Translations under genes and position numbers: made by a program
Shown here: positions 54,535-63,644 of the stretch, in pieces
Layout: each line of letters begins with the position of its first letter
How positions within the stretch are numbered: the stretch's first letter is position 1
The notes under the pieces: model-generated
What the model saw: the letters and a program-made list of their open reading frames with translations, nothing else
What the model was told of the DNA's origin: nothing
Databases searched by the model: none
NCBI RefSeq assembly: GCF_007991635.1
Contig: NZ_BJYS01000033.1
Coordinates: 34,374 to 98,373 of the forward strand
Length of the DNA stretch: 64,000 nt
From: Adhaeribacter aerolatus
Lineage (GTDB): Bacteria; Bacteroidota; Bacteroidia; Cytophagales; Hymenobacteraceae
Reading direction: 5' to 3'

Positions 54535-55449
54535 ATGTTCACCACAGCCAACCACCCAACTGTTACGGAAAGAGATTTATCGAAACTACACCAACTGGTA
54601 TCTGATTTGTTTCGGTACCCCACCACCCCTGCCGAATGGGAAACCTATAAATTAACGGATGCGCAGATTACTTTTTTTAAACAGGAGGGCTATTTAAGTA
54701 ATATTAAATTAATGGAGGAATGGCAGGTAACGGCTTTAAACGAAGAACTGGCTGCCATCCTCGATCCGCACCATCCGGATAACGATTTATTTTACGAATT
54801 TCATTCGAATGAATCTACCGACCCCAATGCCGTACTGTTTCATGCGCTGGGGGCGTGGCGGCTGACACCCGGTTTTCACGATGTGCTCTGGAACCCGGCT
54901 TTTGTAATGGCCGCCAGCCAGCTATTGGGTAACCAGCCGGTGCGTTTCTGGCACGACCAGCTTTTTTATAAACCCGCCAAACACGGCGGTGTGGTAGCCT
55001 GGCACCAGGATTATTCTTACTGGACCCGCACCATTCCCATGCAGCACCTCACCTGCTGGACCGGCCTCGACGATGCCACCGTAGACAATGGCTGCATGTA
55101 TTACGTACCGCGCAGCCACCAGTGGGGATTGTTAGACAAACCCGAACTGGCCGGCGACATGGAAGGCTTAATGGCCTATTTAACGCCGGAACAAAAAGAA
55201 GAATTTAAGCCCGTTCCTATCGAAATGAAGAAAGGATATGGCGCGTTTCACCATCCTTTACTCGTACACGGCTCCTACGAAAATAGATCGGAGCGGCCCC
55301 GCCGGGCTTTTGTGCTGAATGTTTTTGCCGATGGCACCACCTCCAACACCGATAGTACACTTTTAGAGGGCGTACCCGTTATAACCAAAGGTCATAAAAT
55401 GGAAGGGCAATTTTTTCCTTTATTAACACCGCCTAACTGGAACTGGTAA
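54535..55449 (+). CDS. Phytanoyl-CoA dioxygenase family protein
   Basis: Fe(II)/2-oxoglutarate-dependent oxygenase of 304 residues. The iron ligands can be placed as H157-x-D159 in VVAWHQDYSYW and H245 in PLLVHGSYENRS; R256 or R257 nearby would bind 2-oxoglutarate. The block LTCWTGLDDATVDNGCMYYV is typical of PhyH proteins. There is no signal peptide. The substrate is unknown: bacterial members hydroxylate lipids, ectoine or secondary metabolites. It is a single gene. Confidence 0.88.
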   Translation: MFTTANHPTVTERDLSKLHQLVSDLFRYPTTPAEWETYKLTDAQITFFKQEGYLSNIKLMEEWQVTALNEELAAILDPHHPDNDLFYEFHSNESTDPNAVLFHALGAWRLTPGFHDVLWNPAFVMAASQLLGNQPVRFWHDQLFYKPAKHGGVVAWHQDYSYWTRTIPMQHLTCWTGLDDATVDNGCMYYVPRSHQWGLLDKPELAGDMEGLMAYLTPEQKEEFKPVPIEMKKGYGAFHHPLLVHGSYENRSERPRRAFVLNVFADGTTSNTDSTLLEGVPVITKGHKMEGQFFPLLTPPNWNW

Positions 55450-55465
55450 TTCATTTAAGCTATCT

Positions 55466-55545
55466 CCCCGCTGTTGCAAGCTTGTAGCTCGTATCCGGAT
55501 AAATTGAATAATGTAAGCGCGAGTAATATGCTTGCAACAGCGGGG
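55466..55545. repeat. Long inverted repeat between convergent genes
   Basis: Perfect 16-base arms CCCCGCTGTTGCAAGC and complement (55466-55481 and 55530-55545) enclose 48 bases with further partial pairing (CTCG/CGAG). It sits between the dioxygenase gene and the leftward XRE gene and may act as a two-way terminator or be a small repeat element. Confidence 0.7.
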
Positions 55546-55640
55546 AAAGTTCCGAGGTATTGATAACCGCCATCACCTTTGTACGGTCCAGGTTATAATA
55601 AAGCTTAAATAGTGGCAGGCAGCAGTTAACTTTTAAGCGG

Positions 55641-55961
55641 TTAAGACGGTGGCTGTACATATTGCTTCGATAACTGCATAATTACATTTTCCGGATCTTT
55701 CTTCTGTCCGGACAAAACCTCCTTCGCCAATAATTGCTGAAACTGGAATTCGGTGAGGAGGCTCAGATTAGTCATTACCAATCCATCCAGGCTTATTCCA
55801 AAATACCGCGCTATTTCCAATAACTTTTCCAATCCGGGTTCGCCCACCCCATTTTCGTAGCCACTGTACGTCGATCGTTTCAATGCCAGCGCAAAAGCTA
55901 CCTCTTCCTGCGTCCGTTTCTTCCGTTTGCGCAGCCACTTCAGATTTGATTTCAGAAACAT
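55641..55961 (-). CDS. XRE-family helix-turn-helix regulator
   Basis: Small regulator of 106 residues. The HTH is WLRKRKKRTQEEVAFALALK followed by RSTYSGYENGVGEPGLEKLL (about residues 9-50), then ARYFGISLDGLVMTNL. The C-terminal 40 residues are helical with no peptidase or ligand domain, so it is not a LexA-type self-cleaving repressor. It is divergent from the dinB-dnaE operon. The -7 box of its own promoter directly touches a GCTAA-N5-TTAGC palindrome, which supports self-control. Confidence 0.85.
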   Translation of the reverse strand: MFLKSNLKWLRKRKKRTQEEVAFALALKRSTYSGYENGVGEPGLEKLLEIARYFGISLDGLVMTNLSLLTEFQFQQLLAKEVLSGQKKDPENVIMQLSKQYVQPPS

Positions 55962-55981
55962 CTCCCCAACTAATTTAGTAA

Positions 55982-56077
55982 TTGCTAAAATAATTAGCCA
56001 AATATAGACTGTTTATATATTAATTTCCGTACATTTTGCTATAAATATTTGCTTAAAAACTAATCATTTTGCTAAAA
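55982..56077. promoter_or_regulatory. Divergent promoter with repeated operator-like sites
   Basis: Minus-strand -7 box TATATTTG lies at 55999-56006. Immediately downstream of it is GCTAA-N5-TTAGC (55984-55998). The half-site TTGCTAWAA occurs at 55982-55990, 56036-56044 and 56069-56077, and TTGCTTAAAA is seen at 56049-56058. Sites two and three lie 33 bases apart, within ATTTTGCTAWAAA. They are the likely binding sites of the XRE protein, between its gene and dinB. Confidence 0.55.
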
Positions 56078-56106
56078 AGCATTTATGTAAGCTGTTTAAA
56101 TCGCTC

Positions 56107-57279
56107 GTGCCTATGCTGTTGACCGAAAACCGTACCATTGCCCATCTGGATTTAGACACGTTTTTTGTTTCCGTAGAGCGCCTGCGCAATTCCCAGCTTC
56201 AGGGTAAACCCATTATTATTGGTGGCAGCTCCGATAGAGGCGTAGTAGCCAGTTGCAGTTACGAAACCCGCTTTTACGGCGTACACGCCGGCATGCCTAT
56301 GAAAATGGCCCGCCAGTTGTGCAGCGAAGCCCTGGTAATGCGCGGCGACATGGAGGCTTACAGCAAATATTCGCGGGACGTAACGGAAGTAATTGCGGCC
56401 CACGCGCCGGTTTACGAAAAAGCCTCCATTGATGAGCATTACCTGGATGTGAGCGGGATGGATAAATTCTTCGGTACCTGGCAATGGACGAAAGAACTGC
56501 GCCAAAACATCATTAAAGAAACCGGCTTGCCCGTATCATTTGGCTTATCCGTGAACAAAACGGTTTCTAAAATTGCGACCGGGCAAGCCAAACCCAACGG
56601 CGAAATACAGGTGTGTCAGGCCGAAGTAAAGCCCTTTCTGGCGCCTTTATCTATCCGGAAAATACCGGGCGTGGGACAGAAAAATTACCAGCTTTTGCGC
56701 AACATGGGCATCCCAACCATTGAGGTGTTAACCATGATTCCGGTGGAAATGATGCAGAAAGTACTGGGCAAAGAAGGCGTGCACATCTGGGAAAAAGCCA
56801 ACGGCATCGACAGTGCCCCCGTTATTCCCTACGCCGAGCAGAAATCCATCAGCACCGAGCAAACCTTTCACGCCGATACCACCGACCTAGTAAAACTAAA
56901 CAACCTGCTCGTATCCATGACCGAAGGCCTGGCGTTTGAGCTGCGCAAACAAGGCAAACTTACGGGCTGCATTACGGTAAAAATACGGTACGCCAACTTC
57001 GATACGCACACCCAGCAACTCTCTATTCCGTACAACGCCGCCGACCATATTTTAATCCGGAAAGCAAAAGAGCTGTTCGGGAAATTATACAACCGCCGCA
57101 TGCTTATCCGGATGCTGGGCGTACGCCTGAGTAATCTGGTGCAAGGCTTTCAGCAGATAGATTTATTTGAAGACACCGCCGAAATGGCCAACCTCTACCA
57201 GGCCATGGACAAAATCCGGCACCGTTATGGCGACGATGCCGTGAAAAGAGCCGTGGGTTTAAAGTCGGGCTTAGCTTAA
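56107..57279 (+). CDS. dinB: Y-family DNA polymerase IV (DinB)
   Basis: Translesion DNA polymerase of 390 residues. Catalytic residues are in IAHLDLDTFFVSVERLR (D15) and KASIDEHYLDVSG (D109, E110). The thumb and little-finger regions follow: IPGVGQKNYQLLRNMGI with helix-hairpin-helix character, then TEQTFHADTTDLVKLNNLL. The frame opens with GTG at 56107; the ATG six bases later is an equally good start. The dnaE-like gene begins 4 bases after the stop, so the two are co-transcribed. Gene pairing with a DnaE-type polymerase is the pattern of SOS mutagenesis cassettes. Confidence 0.92.
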   Translation: MPMLLTENRTIAHLDLDTFFVSVERLRNSQLQGKPIIIGGSSDRGVVASCSYETRFYGVHAGMPMKMARQLCSEALVMRGDMEAYSKYSRDVTEVIAAHAPVYEKASIDEHYLDVSGMDKFFGTWQWTKELRQNIIKETGLPVSFGLSVNKTVSKIATGQAKPNGEIQVCQAEVKPFLAPLSIRKIPGVGQKNYQLLRNMGIPTIEVLTMIPVEMMQKVLGKEGVHIWEKANGIDSAPVIPYAEQKSISTEQTFHADTTDLVKLNNLLVSMTEGLAFELRKQGKLTGCITVKIRYANFDTHTQQLSIPYNAADHILIRKAKELFGKLYNRRMLIRMLGVRLSNLVQGFQQIDLFEDTAEMANLYQAMDKIRHRYGDDAVKRAVGLKSGLA

Positions 57280-57283
57280 AAAT

Positions 57284-60223
57284 ATGCTGGCCTTCGGACA
57301 CTCGTATTATAGTTTGCGGTTTGGGACGCTCTCGGTAGAAGATTTGGCGGCGGAAGCAGTGGCGCAAGGTTACAAAGCCCTGGCCTTAACCGATATTAAT
57401 AACACGTCCGGGGTATTTCCTTTTATGAAGGCGTGTTTGGAGCAAAATATTCAACCGCTGGTAGGTATCCAGTTCCGGCGCGACAACCAATTGCTGTATA
57501 CCGGCCTGGCCCAAAACCAAAAGGGTTTCCAGGAACTGAACAGTTTTTTAAGCGATCATTTATTAATCCATAAACCTTTACCCGATGCGCCGCCGGCTTT
57601 TGCGTACGCGCTAATTATTTACCCGTTTGCCGCCGGCCATATTTTAAAGCTACGCGAAAACGAATTTATTGGCGTTGCCCCCACCGACCTAAATAAATTA
57701 TTGTTTTCGGATTTGCGGCAGCAGGGCGAGAAGCTTTTGATGCACCCGCTGTTTACCTGTAAAAACGCAGAAGGCTATGCCCTGCACCGGCACTTACGCG
57801 CCATCGATAATAATATTTTGCTCAGCCAGCTAACCCCCGCCCACGGCCTCACCGAAAGTGCTTGTTTTATACCCGCGGCGCAACTGCTGGCGCAATACGC
57901 CCGCTTTCCGGAACTCATCCGCAACAGCGAAAAATTAGTAACGCAAGCCGCTTTTACTTTTGATTTTAATACCCGTAAAAACAAAATCAACTTTACCAAC
58001 ACCGCTTACGACGATAAATTATTACTCGAAAAATTAGCCCGCGATGGCTTACAAAAACGCTACGGCCTGCCCAACAAAGTAGCCCAACAACGGGTAGAAA
58101 AAGAATTAGCCATTATCGATAAATTAGGTTTTGCCTCGTATTTTCTAATTACCGAAGACGTAATCAGTTACGCCCGCAAACGCAATTTTTACCACGTGGG
58201 GCGGGGTAGCGGCGCCAACAGCGTGGTGGCCTATTGCCTGGGCTTAACCGATGTAGATCCGATTGAGCTGGATTTGTATTTCGAGCGGTTCCTAAACCCC
58301 AAACGCACCAGTCCGCCCGATTTTGACATTGACTTTAGCTGGGACGAGCGCGACGAGGTGTTGGATTATATTTTTAAACGCTACGGCAGAAATTATACCG
58401 CCCTGCTGGGCGCCATGAGCACTTTTCAGCAAAACTCTATTTTGCGCGAACTGGGCAAAGTGTACGGCTTGCCCAAAACCGAATTGGATGCCCTGGTTAC
58501 CAACCCGCATACCGCCAGCCACGCCGACCACCTCACCAAACAAATATTACACTACAGCCAGATGCTGACGGATTTTCCGAACGTGCGCTCCATCCACGCC
58601 GGCGGGGTATTAATTTCGGAAGAACCCATTACCAACTACACCGCCCTGGATATGCCGCCCAAAGGTTTCCCAACGAGCCAATGGGACATGTACACCGCCG
58701 AAAATATTGGTTTCGAAAAGCTGGATATTTTGAGCCAGCGCGGCATTGGGCACATCAAAGAAACGGTGCACCTGGTATGGCATAACCAGAAAATAAAAGT
58801 AGATGCCCACGAGGTAGAGCGGTTTAAGAAAGACGAAAAAGTAAAAGCACAACTCAAATCCGGCGATACCATTGGCTGTTTTTACATCGAGAGTCCGGCC
58901 ATGCGGGGTTTGCTCAAAAAGCTGCATTGCGATAATTATTTGAGCCTGGTGGCGGCCAGCTCTATTATCCGGCCGGGCGTGGCGCAGTCGGGCATGATGC
59001 GGGCCTATATTCAGCGGTTTCACGCGCCCGATAAAATAGAATACCTGCACCCGGTTATGGAAGAGCAGCTAAAAGAAACCTACGGCGTAATGGTGTACCA
59101 GGAAGACGTAATTAAAGTATGCCACCACTTTGCCGGGCTGGATTTATCGGATGCCGATGTGCTTCGCCGGGCCATGAGCGGCAAGTACCGCTCAAAAAAA
59201 GAATTTCAGAAGCTAGTAGATAAGTTTTTCGAGAACTGCCGCGCCAAAGGCTATCCCGAAACCCTCACGCAAGAAGTCTGGCGGCAAGTAGAATCTTTTG
59301 GGGGTTACTCTTTCTCTAAAGCCCATTCGGCTTCGTTTGCCGTAGAAAGTTACCAGAGTTTGTACCTCAAAACCTACTATCCACTGGAGTTTATGGTAGC
59401 CGTTATCAACAACTTCGGTGGCTTTTACAAAACCTGGATTTACGTGCAGCAGGCGCAAAAAGCGGGGGGCGTTATTCATTTGCCCTGCCTCAACCACAGC
59501 CGGCTGACTACTACCATTATCGGCCGGGATATTTACCTGGGCTTTATTCACGTGCAAAACCTGGAGCAGAAGCTAGCCCATAGTATTGTAACGGAGCGCG
59601 AACAAAACGGCCTTTACATCAGCCTCGAAGATTTTATTCAGCGGACGGGGCTCACCTTAGAACCGCTTTTAATTTTAATCCGGGTGCAGGCGCTGCGCTT
59701 TACCGGCCACGACAAAAAAAAGCTGCTCTGGGAAGCCCATTTTTTGCTGGGCCACAAAGTAAATACCCACGGGGCACCGGCCTTGTTCCGGGAACCGGCC
59801 AAACAATTTACCTTGCCCACCCTGTGCCACACCGCCGTAGAAGATGCCTACGACGAAATGGAACTGCTAGGCTTCCCGGTTACCCATTCTTACTTCGATT
59901 TACTTATTACCACTGCCCGCGGCGACGTGAAAACTAAAGAAATGGGCCGGTACCTGGGCCAGAAAGTACGCATGATGGGCGTGCTGGTAACCACCAAATA
60001 CGTGCGCACGGTTAAAGGCGAAATTATGCAGTTTGGTACCTTCCTGGATGTAGCCGGCGATTTTTTCGATACGGTGCATTTTCCGCAATCGTTAAAATAC
60101 TGGCCCTTTAAAGGCAACGGCGTGTATTTGCTCTACGGCAAAATTGTAGAAGAATTCGGCTTCCCGAGCATGGAAGTGGAGAAACTGGCCAAGCTGCCTT
60201 TTAGGAAAGACCCAAGGTATTAA
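57284..60223 (+). CDS. DnaE-type DNA polymerase III alpha subunit, short, with degenerate PHP domain
   Basis: C-family replicative-type polymerase of 979 residues, shorter than housekeeping DnaE (about 1160). The polymerase active site is intact: PPDFDIDFSWDERDEV with D348 and D350, and D481 in FEKLDILSQRGIGHIKE. The tail has FGGYSFSKAHSASFAVESYQ and an OB-fold-like region (YVRTVKGEIMQFGTFLDVAG). The N-terminal PHP domain has lost metal ligands: HSYYSL instead of HSHYSL at residues 6-11 and TDIN instead of TDHG at 36-39. It is therefore likely a non-proofreading, error-prone polymerase acting with DinB. The housekeeping dnaE must be elsewhere. Confidence 0.9.
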   Translation: MLAFGHSYYSLRFGTLSVEDLAAEAVAQGYKALALTDINNTSGVFPFMKACLEQNIQPLVGIQFRRDNQLLYTGLAQNQKGFQELNSFLSDHLLIHKPLPDAPPAFAYALIIYPFAAGHILKLRENEFIGVAPTDLNKLLFSDLRQQGEKLLMHPLFTCKNAEGYALHRHLRAIDNNILLSQLTPAHGLTESACFIPAAQLLAQYARFPELIRNSEKLVTQAAFTFDFNTRKNKINFTNTAYDDKLLLEKLARDGLQKRYGLPNKVAQQRVEKELAIIDKLGFASYFLITEDVISYARKRNFYHVGRGSGANSVVAYCLGLTDVDPIELDLYFERFLNPKRTSPPDFDIDFSWDERDEVLDYIFKRYGRNYTALLGAMSTFQQNSILRELGKVYGLPKTELDALVTNPHTASHADHLTKQILHYSQMLTDFPNVRSIHAGGVLISEEPITNYTALDMPPKGFPTSQWDMYTAENIGFEKLDILSQRGIGHIKETVHLVWHNQKIKVDAHEVERFKKDEKVKAQLKSGDTIGCFYIESPAMRGLLKKLHCDNYLSLVAASSIIRPGVAQSGMMRAYIQRFHAPDKIEYLHPVMEEQLKETYGVMVYQEDVIKVCHHFAGLDLSDADVLRRAMSGKYRSKKEFQKLVDKFFENCRAKGYPETLTQEVWRQVESFGGYSFSKAHSASFAVESYQSLYLKTYYPLEFMVAVINNFGGFYKTWIYVQQAQKAGGVIHLPCLNHSRLTTTIIGRDIYLGFIHVQNLEQKLAHSIVTEREQNGLYISLEDFIQRTGLTLEPLLILIRVQALRFTGHDKKKLLWEAHFLLGHKVNTHGAPALFREPAKQFTLPTLCHTAVEDAYDEMELLGFPVTHSYFDLLITTARGDVKTKEMGRYLGQKVRMMGVLVTTKYVRTVKGEIMQFGTFLDVAGDFFDTVHFPQSLKYWPFKGNGVYLLYGKIVEEFGFPSMEVEKLAKLPFRKDPRY

Positions 60224-60436
60224 AATCTGACATAGACTAAATTTCTATGCTGGATAAAAGCAGTATTTAAAGGCTATAATTTTTGTTCTCACTTGGGCAT
60301 GCGTTACACTTCGATGAACGCGCGCCAGGTAGGATATTATACTTAATATTTCAAATACAATATTTAATGTATATATTAGTGTTAGTTGTTTTGTTAAATT
60401 TTTTATTAGATTTATCCTGAACTAAAAACTAAATAT

Positions 60437-60700
60437 ATGGAGGTAGCTTTATTCTTCTTGATGATAGGTATAATATATTTTGTACCTACTATTCTTGGGT
60501 GGCACAAGCGAAACATCGTGGCTATTTTCGCTCTTAATCTATTTTTAGGATGGTCAATAATTGGGTGGGTAGTTGCTTTAGTTTGGGCTTTAACAAACGA
60601 TTATACCCCTGCCGCTCCCATTAAACCCACAAAAGACCTGAGCGACGATGAAGCATATTACCGCTGGAGGTATGAACAGGAAAAGAAAAACAATTTATAA
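60437..60700 (+). CDS. Superinfection-immunity-like small membrane protein
   Basis: Protein of 87 residues with two membrane segments (MEVALFFLMIGIIYFVPTIL and IFALNLFLGWSIIGWVVALV). The sequence FVPTILGWHKRNIVAIF then LNLFLGWSIIGWVVALVWAL matches the superinfection immunity family first described for T4 Imm, here with a 30-residue charged tail. Many bacterial homologues have no proven anti-phage role. It has its own terminator. Its place just before type I restriction genes is suggestive of a defence cluster, but not proof. Confidence 0.8.
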   Translation: MEVALFFLMIGIIYFVPTILGWHKRNIVAIFALNLFLGWSIIGWVVALVWALTNDYTPAAPIKPTKDLSDDEAYYRWRYEQEKKNNL

Positions 60701-60735
60701 GATGGGAATATTAGGCCAGTAAAATACCTGCTTCT

Positions 60736-60759
60736 ATACCTATTTTTAGGTATTTTTTT
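60736..60759 (+). terminator. Terminator after the immunity-like gene
   Basis: ATACCTA, loop TTTT, TAGGTAT and then a T tract of seven. It isolates the small gene from hsdR. Confidence 0.8.
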
Positions 60760-60865
60760 ATAGGTTTTAACCTTCGTCCATTTCTTTAACCTGTCAATCA
60801 ATAAAAGTCTCTATATTTAAGGCTGGCGATATAACTCTAAAACTTATTCCCTGCCCGCTTTATTC

Positions 60866-63643
60866 ATGAATCAAAATCCGGAACAAAAAGCCCGCGACGA
60901 AATAGATAAATTACTTACTGCTTCCGGCTGGATTATACAGGATAAAAAGAAGGTAAATTTAAGCGCCGGCACGGGCATTGCCATCCGGGAATATCAAACC
61001 GATGTGGGTCCGGCAGATTACGTGTTGTTCTTGGATAAGAAGCCGGTTGGCATTATTGAAGCCAAACGCGAGGAAGAAGGTGTTAAGCTGACGGTACACG
61101 AAGACCAATCCGTAGATTATGCCACGGCGAAGCTCAAATACATCAACAATGGTCCTTTGCGGTTCGTGTACGAAAGTACTGGTGAAGTAACCCGCTTTAC
61201 CGATTACCGCGACCCCAAGCCGCGTTCCCGGCCGGTGTTTACTTTCCATCGTCCTGAAACTTTTCAGAAATGGGTGAAGGAAGCAAAAACCTTACGCGGC
61301 CGGTTCAATGATATTTTGGAATTGCCTACCGAAGGTTTACGCGACTGCCAAATACAAGCTATTACTAACCTGGAGAAATCTTTCCGGGAAAACCGGCCCA
61401 AGGCGCTCATTCAAATGGCCACGGGTTCCGGTAAAACGTTTACGGCCATTACCTTTATTTACCGGCTGCTTAAATTTGCTAAAGCCAAGCGCATTTTATT
61501 CCTGGTCGATACCAAAAACTTAGGCGAACAGGCCGAGCAGGAATTTAAACGCTACGAACCACAGGACGATAACCGGCTCTTCCCGGAACTCTATGGCGTT
61601 ACCCGCCTGAACAGTGCCTTTGTGCCCACCGACAGCGAAGTATACATCAGCACCATCCAACGCCTGTATTCTATTTTAAAAGGCACACCGCTCGATGAAC
61701 GCGACGAAGAAGAAAACCCGAACGAAGGGAAGTGGCAACCAAAAGAACCGTTGCCGGTGGTGTACAATGAAAAAATACCCATGGAGTTTTTCGACTTCGT
61801 GGTGATTGACGAATGCCACCGCAGCATTTACAACCTCTGGAAACAGGTGCTCGATTATTTCGATGCCTTCCAGATTGGCTTAACCGCTACGCCCGATAAC
61901 CGCACCTTCGGCTATTTTAACCAGAACCTGGTTTGCGATTACGGCTACCAGAAAGCGGTGGAAGACGGCGTACTGGTGCCTTACAACGTGTTCGAGATTG
62001 TCACTAAAATAACCTTACAGGGCGCCAAAATAGATTTAGGCGAATACGTGGGTACCCGCGAAAAACTCACCCGCAAACAATTCTGGAATACTCTGGACGA
62101 AGAAGTAGAATACCGGGCCCAGCAGCTCGACGAGAAAGTAGTAAATCCGAACCAAATCCGGCTCATTGCTAAAGCCGTGAAAGATAATTTACCGGCAATG
62201 TTCCCCGACCGGCTTGGACCTGACGGCAAGTTTGAAGTACCCAAAATGCTCATCTTTGCCAAAAGCGACAGCCATGCCGACGACATTATCAATATTGTGC
62301 GGGAAGAATTTGCCGAAGAAAACAAGTTCTGCAAGAAGATAACTTACCGGACCGAAGACCCCAAAGGCGTGTTACAACAGTTCCGCAACAGCTATTACCC
62401 GCGCGTGGCCGTTACCGTGGATATGATTGCCACCGGCACCGACATAAGGCCGCTGGAAGTATTGCTGTTTATGCGCGACGTAAAAAGCCGCAGCTATTAC
62501 GAGCAAATGAAAGGCCGCGGCACCCGCACCTGTAGTTTAGAAGAACTCAAAGCCACCGGTACCCCGGCCGCCAAGTTCACCAAAGACCATTTTGTGATTA
62601 TTGATGCCATTGGCGTAGAGAAAAGCCGGAAAACCGACAGTCGTCCGCTGGAGAAAAAACCGGGCCTCTCGCTGAAAGAAGTACTCGAAGGCATTGCCAT
62701 GGGCAACAAAGACGAAGACATGCTCACCACGCTGGCCAACCGTCTCATTCGGCTCAATAAGCAGATAAACGAAAAAGAGAAAATAGCTTTTGCCGAAAAA
62801 GCCGGCGGCCTCACCATTAACCAGGTGGTAAAGCAATTGCTGCACGCCTACGACCCGGACACGCTGGAAAACACCAAGCTACAGGTTCAGGGGCAAAACC
62901 CCGGTGCAGCCCCCGATGTTATAGAAGCCCAGGTAAAGGAACAACACGAGCAAATTATTGAGCAGGCCACGGCCATATTTAACGATTACGACCTCCGGAA
63001 TTATGTGATTGATATCCGCAAAAAGTACGACCAGGTAATCGACCACATAAACCCTGATGAGCTGGTAAATATTGGCTGGGTAAAAGACAACAAAGCCGAG
63101 GCTGAAAACCTGGTGCAGGATTTCCGGAGCTGGATAGAAACGCACCAAACCGAAATTACGGCTTTGCAGCTATTTTACGGGCAGCCTTACGGCCGCCGGG
63201 AACTCACTTACAAAATGATGAAGGATTTGGTGGAAACCATTAAAGCCGCCCGACCTAACTTAGCCCCTTTAAACATCTGGCGGGCTTACGAGCAACTGGA
63301 AAAAGTAAACGGCCAGCCCAAAAACGAACTCATGGCCCTGGTGGCGCTCATCCGGAAAGTAAGTGGCCTCGACGAAACCCTGACTGCCTACGACAAAACC
63401 GTGGACCGCAATTTCCAGGAGTGGGTATTTAAAAAGCAAGCCGGTACGCTCAAGTTTACCGAAACCCAGATGCAATGGCTCCGGATGATAAAAGACTACG
63501 TAGCTAACAGCTTCCGGCTGGAACGCGACGATTTTGATTTAAGCCCTTTTAATGCCCACGGTGGTTTGGGTAAAATGTGGCAGTTGTTCGGCGATAAGAC
63601 CGATGAAATTATAAATGAATTAAACGAGGAGTTAGCGGCGTAG
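60866..63643 (+). CDS. hsdR: Type I restriction endonuclease, motor subunit R
   Basis: Restriction and translocation subunit of 925 residues. The nuclease domain shows PD-(D/E)xK residues D51 and E65-x-K67 (GPADYVLFLDKKPVGIIEAK). The SF2 helicase follows with Walker A MATGSGKT (K190), DECH at 315-318, LTATPDNRTFGYFNQ, and the second half MIATGTDIRPLEVLLFMRDV and MKGRGTRT. The C-terminal 300 residues are an EcoEI-type HsdR C-terminal domain with long helices. It requires HsdM and HsdS; hsdS follows after 1 base but no hsdM lies upstream, so it should lie to the right of the window. Confidence 0.94.
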   Translation: MNQNPEQKARDEIDKLLTASGWIIQDKKKVNLSAGTGIAIREYQTDVGPADYVLFLDKKPVGIIEAKREEEGVKLTVHEDQSVDYATAKLKYINNGPLRFVYESTGEVTRFTDYRDPKPRSRPVFTFHRPETFQKWVKEAKTLRGRFNDILELPTEGLRDCQIQAITNLEKSFRENRPKALIQMATGSGKTFTAITFIYRLLKFAKAKRILFLVDTKNLGEQAEQEFKRYEPQDDNRLFPELYGVTRLNSAFVPTDSEVYISTIQRLYSILKGTPLDERDEEENPNEGKWQPKEPLPVVYNEKIPMEFFDFVVIDECHRSIYNLWKQVLDYFDAFQIGLTATPDNRTFGYFNQNLVCDYGYQKAVEDGVLVPYNVFEIVTKITLQGAKIDLGEYVGTREKLTRKQFWNTLDEEVEYRAQQLDEKVVNPNQIRLIAKAVKDNLPAMFPDRLGPDGKFEVPKMLIFAKSDSHADDIINIVREEFAEENKFCKKITYRTEDPKGVLQQFRNSYYPRVAVTVDMIATGTDIRPLEVLLFMRDVKSRSYYEQMKGRGTRTCSLEELKATGTPAAKFTKDHFVIIDAIGVEKSRKTDSRPLEKKPGLSLKEVLEGIAMGNKDEDMLTTLANRLIRLNKQINEKEKIAFAEKAGGLTINQVVKQLLHAYDPDTLENTKLQVQGQNPGAAPDVIEAQVKEQHEQIIEQATAIFNDYDLRNYVIDIRKKYDQVIDHINPDELVNIGWVKDNKAEAENLVQDFRSWIETHQTEITALQLFYGQPYGRRELTYKMMKDLVETIKAARPNLAPLNIWRAYEQLEKVNGQPKNELMALVALIRKVSGLDETLTAYDKTVDRNFQEWVFKKQAGTLKFTETQMQWLRMIKDYVANSFRLERDDFDLSPFNAHGGLGKMWQLFGDKTDEIINELNEELAA

Positions 63644-63644
63644 A

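Noticed and set aside
55460..55660. Open frame of 66 codons overlapping the end of the XRE gene
   Set aside because: It runs through the long inverted repeat, which explains its content; it is not a toxin family I know.
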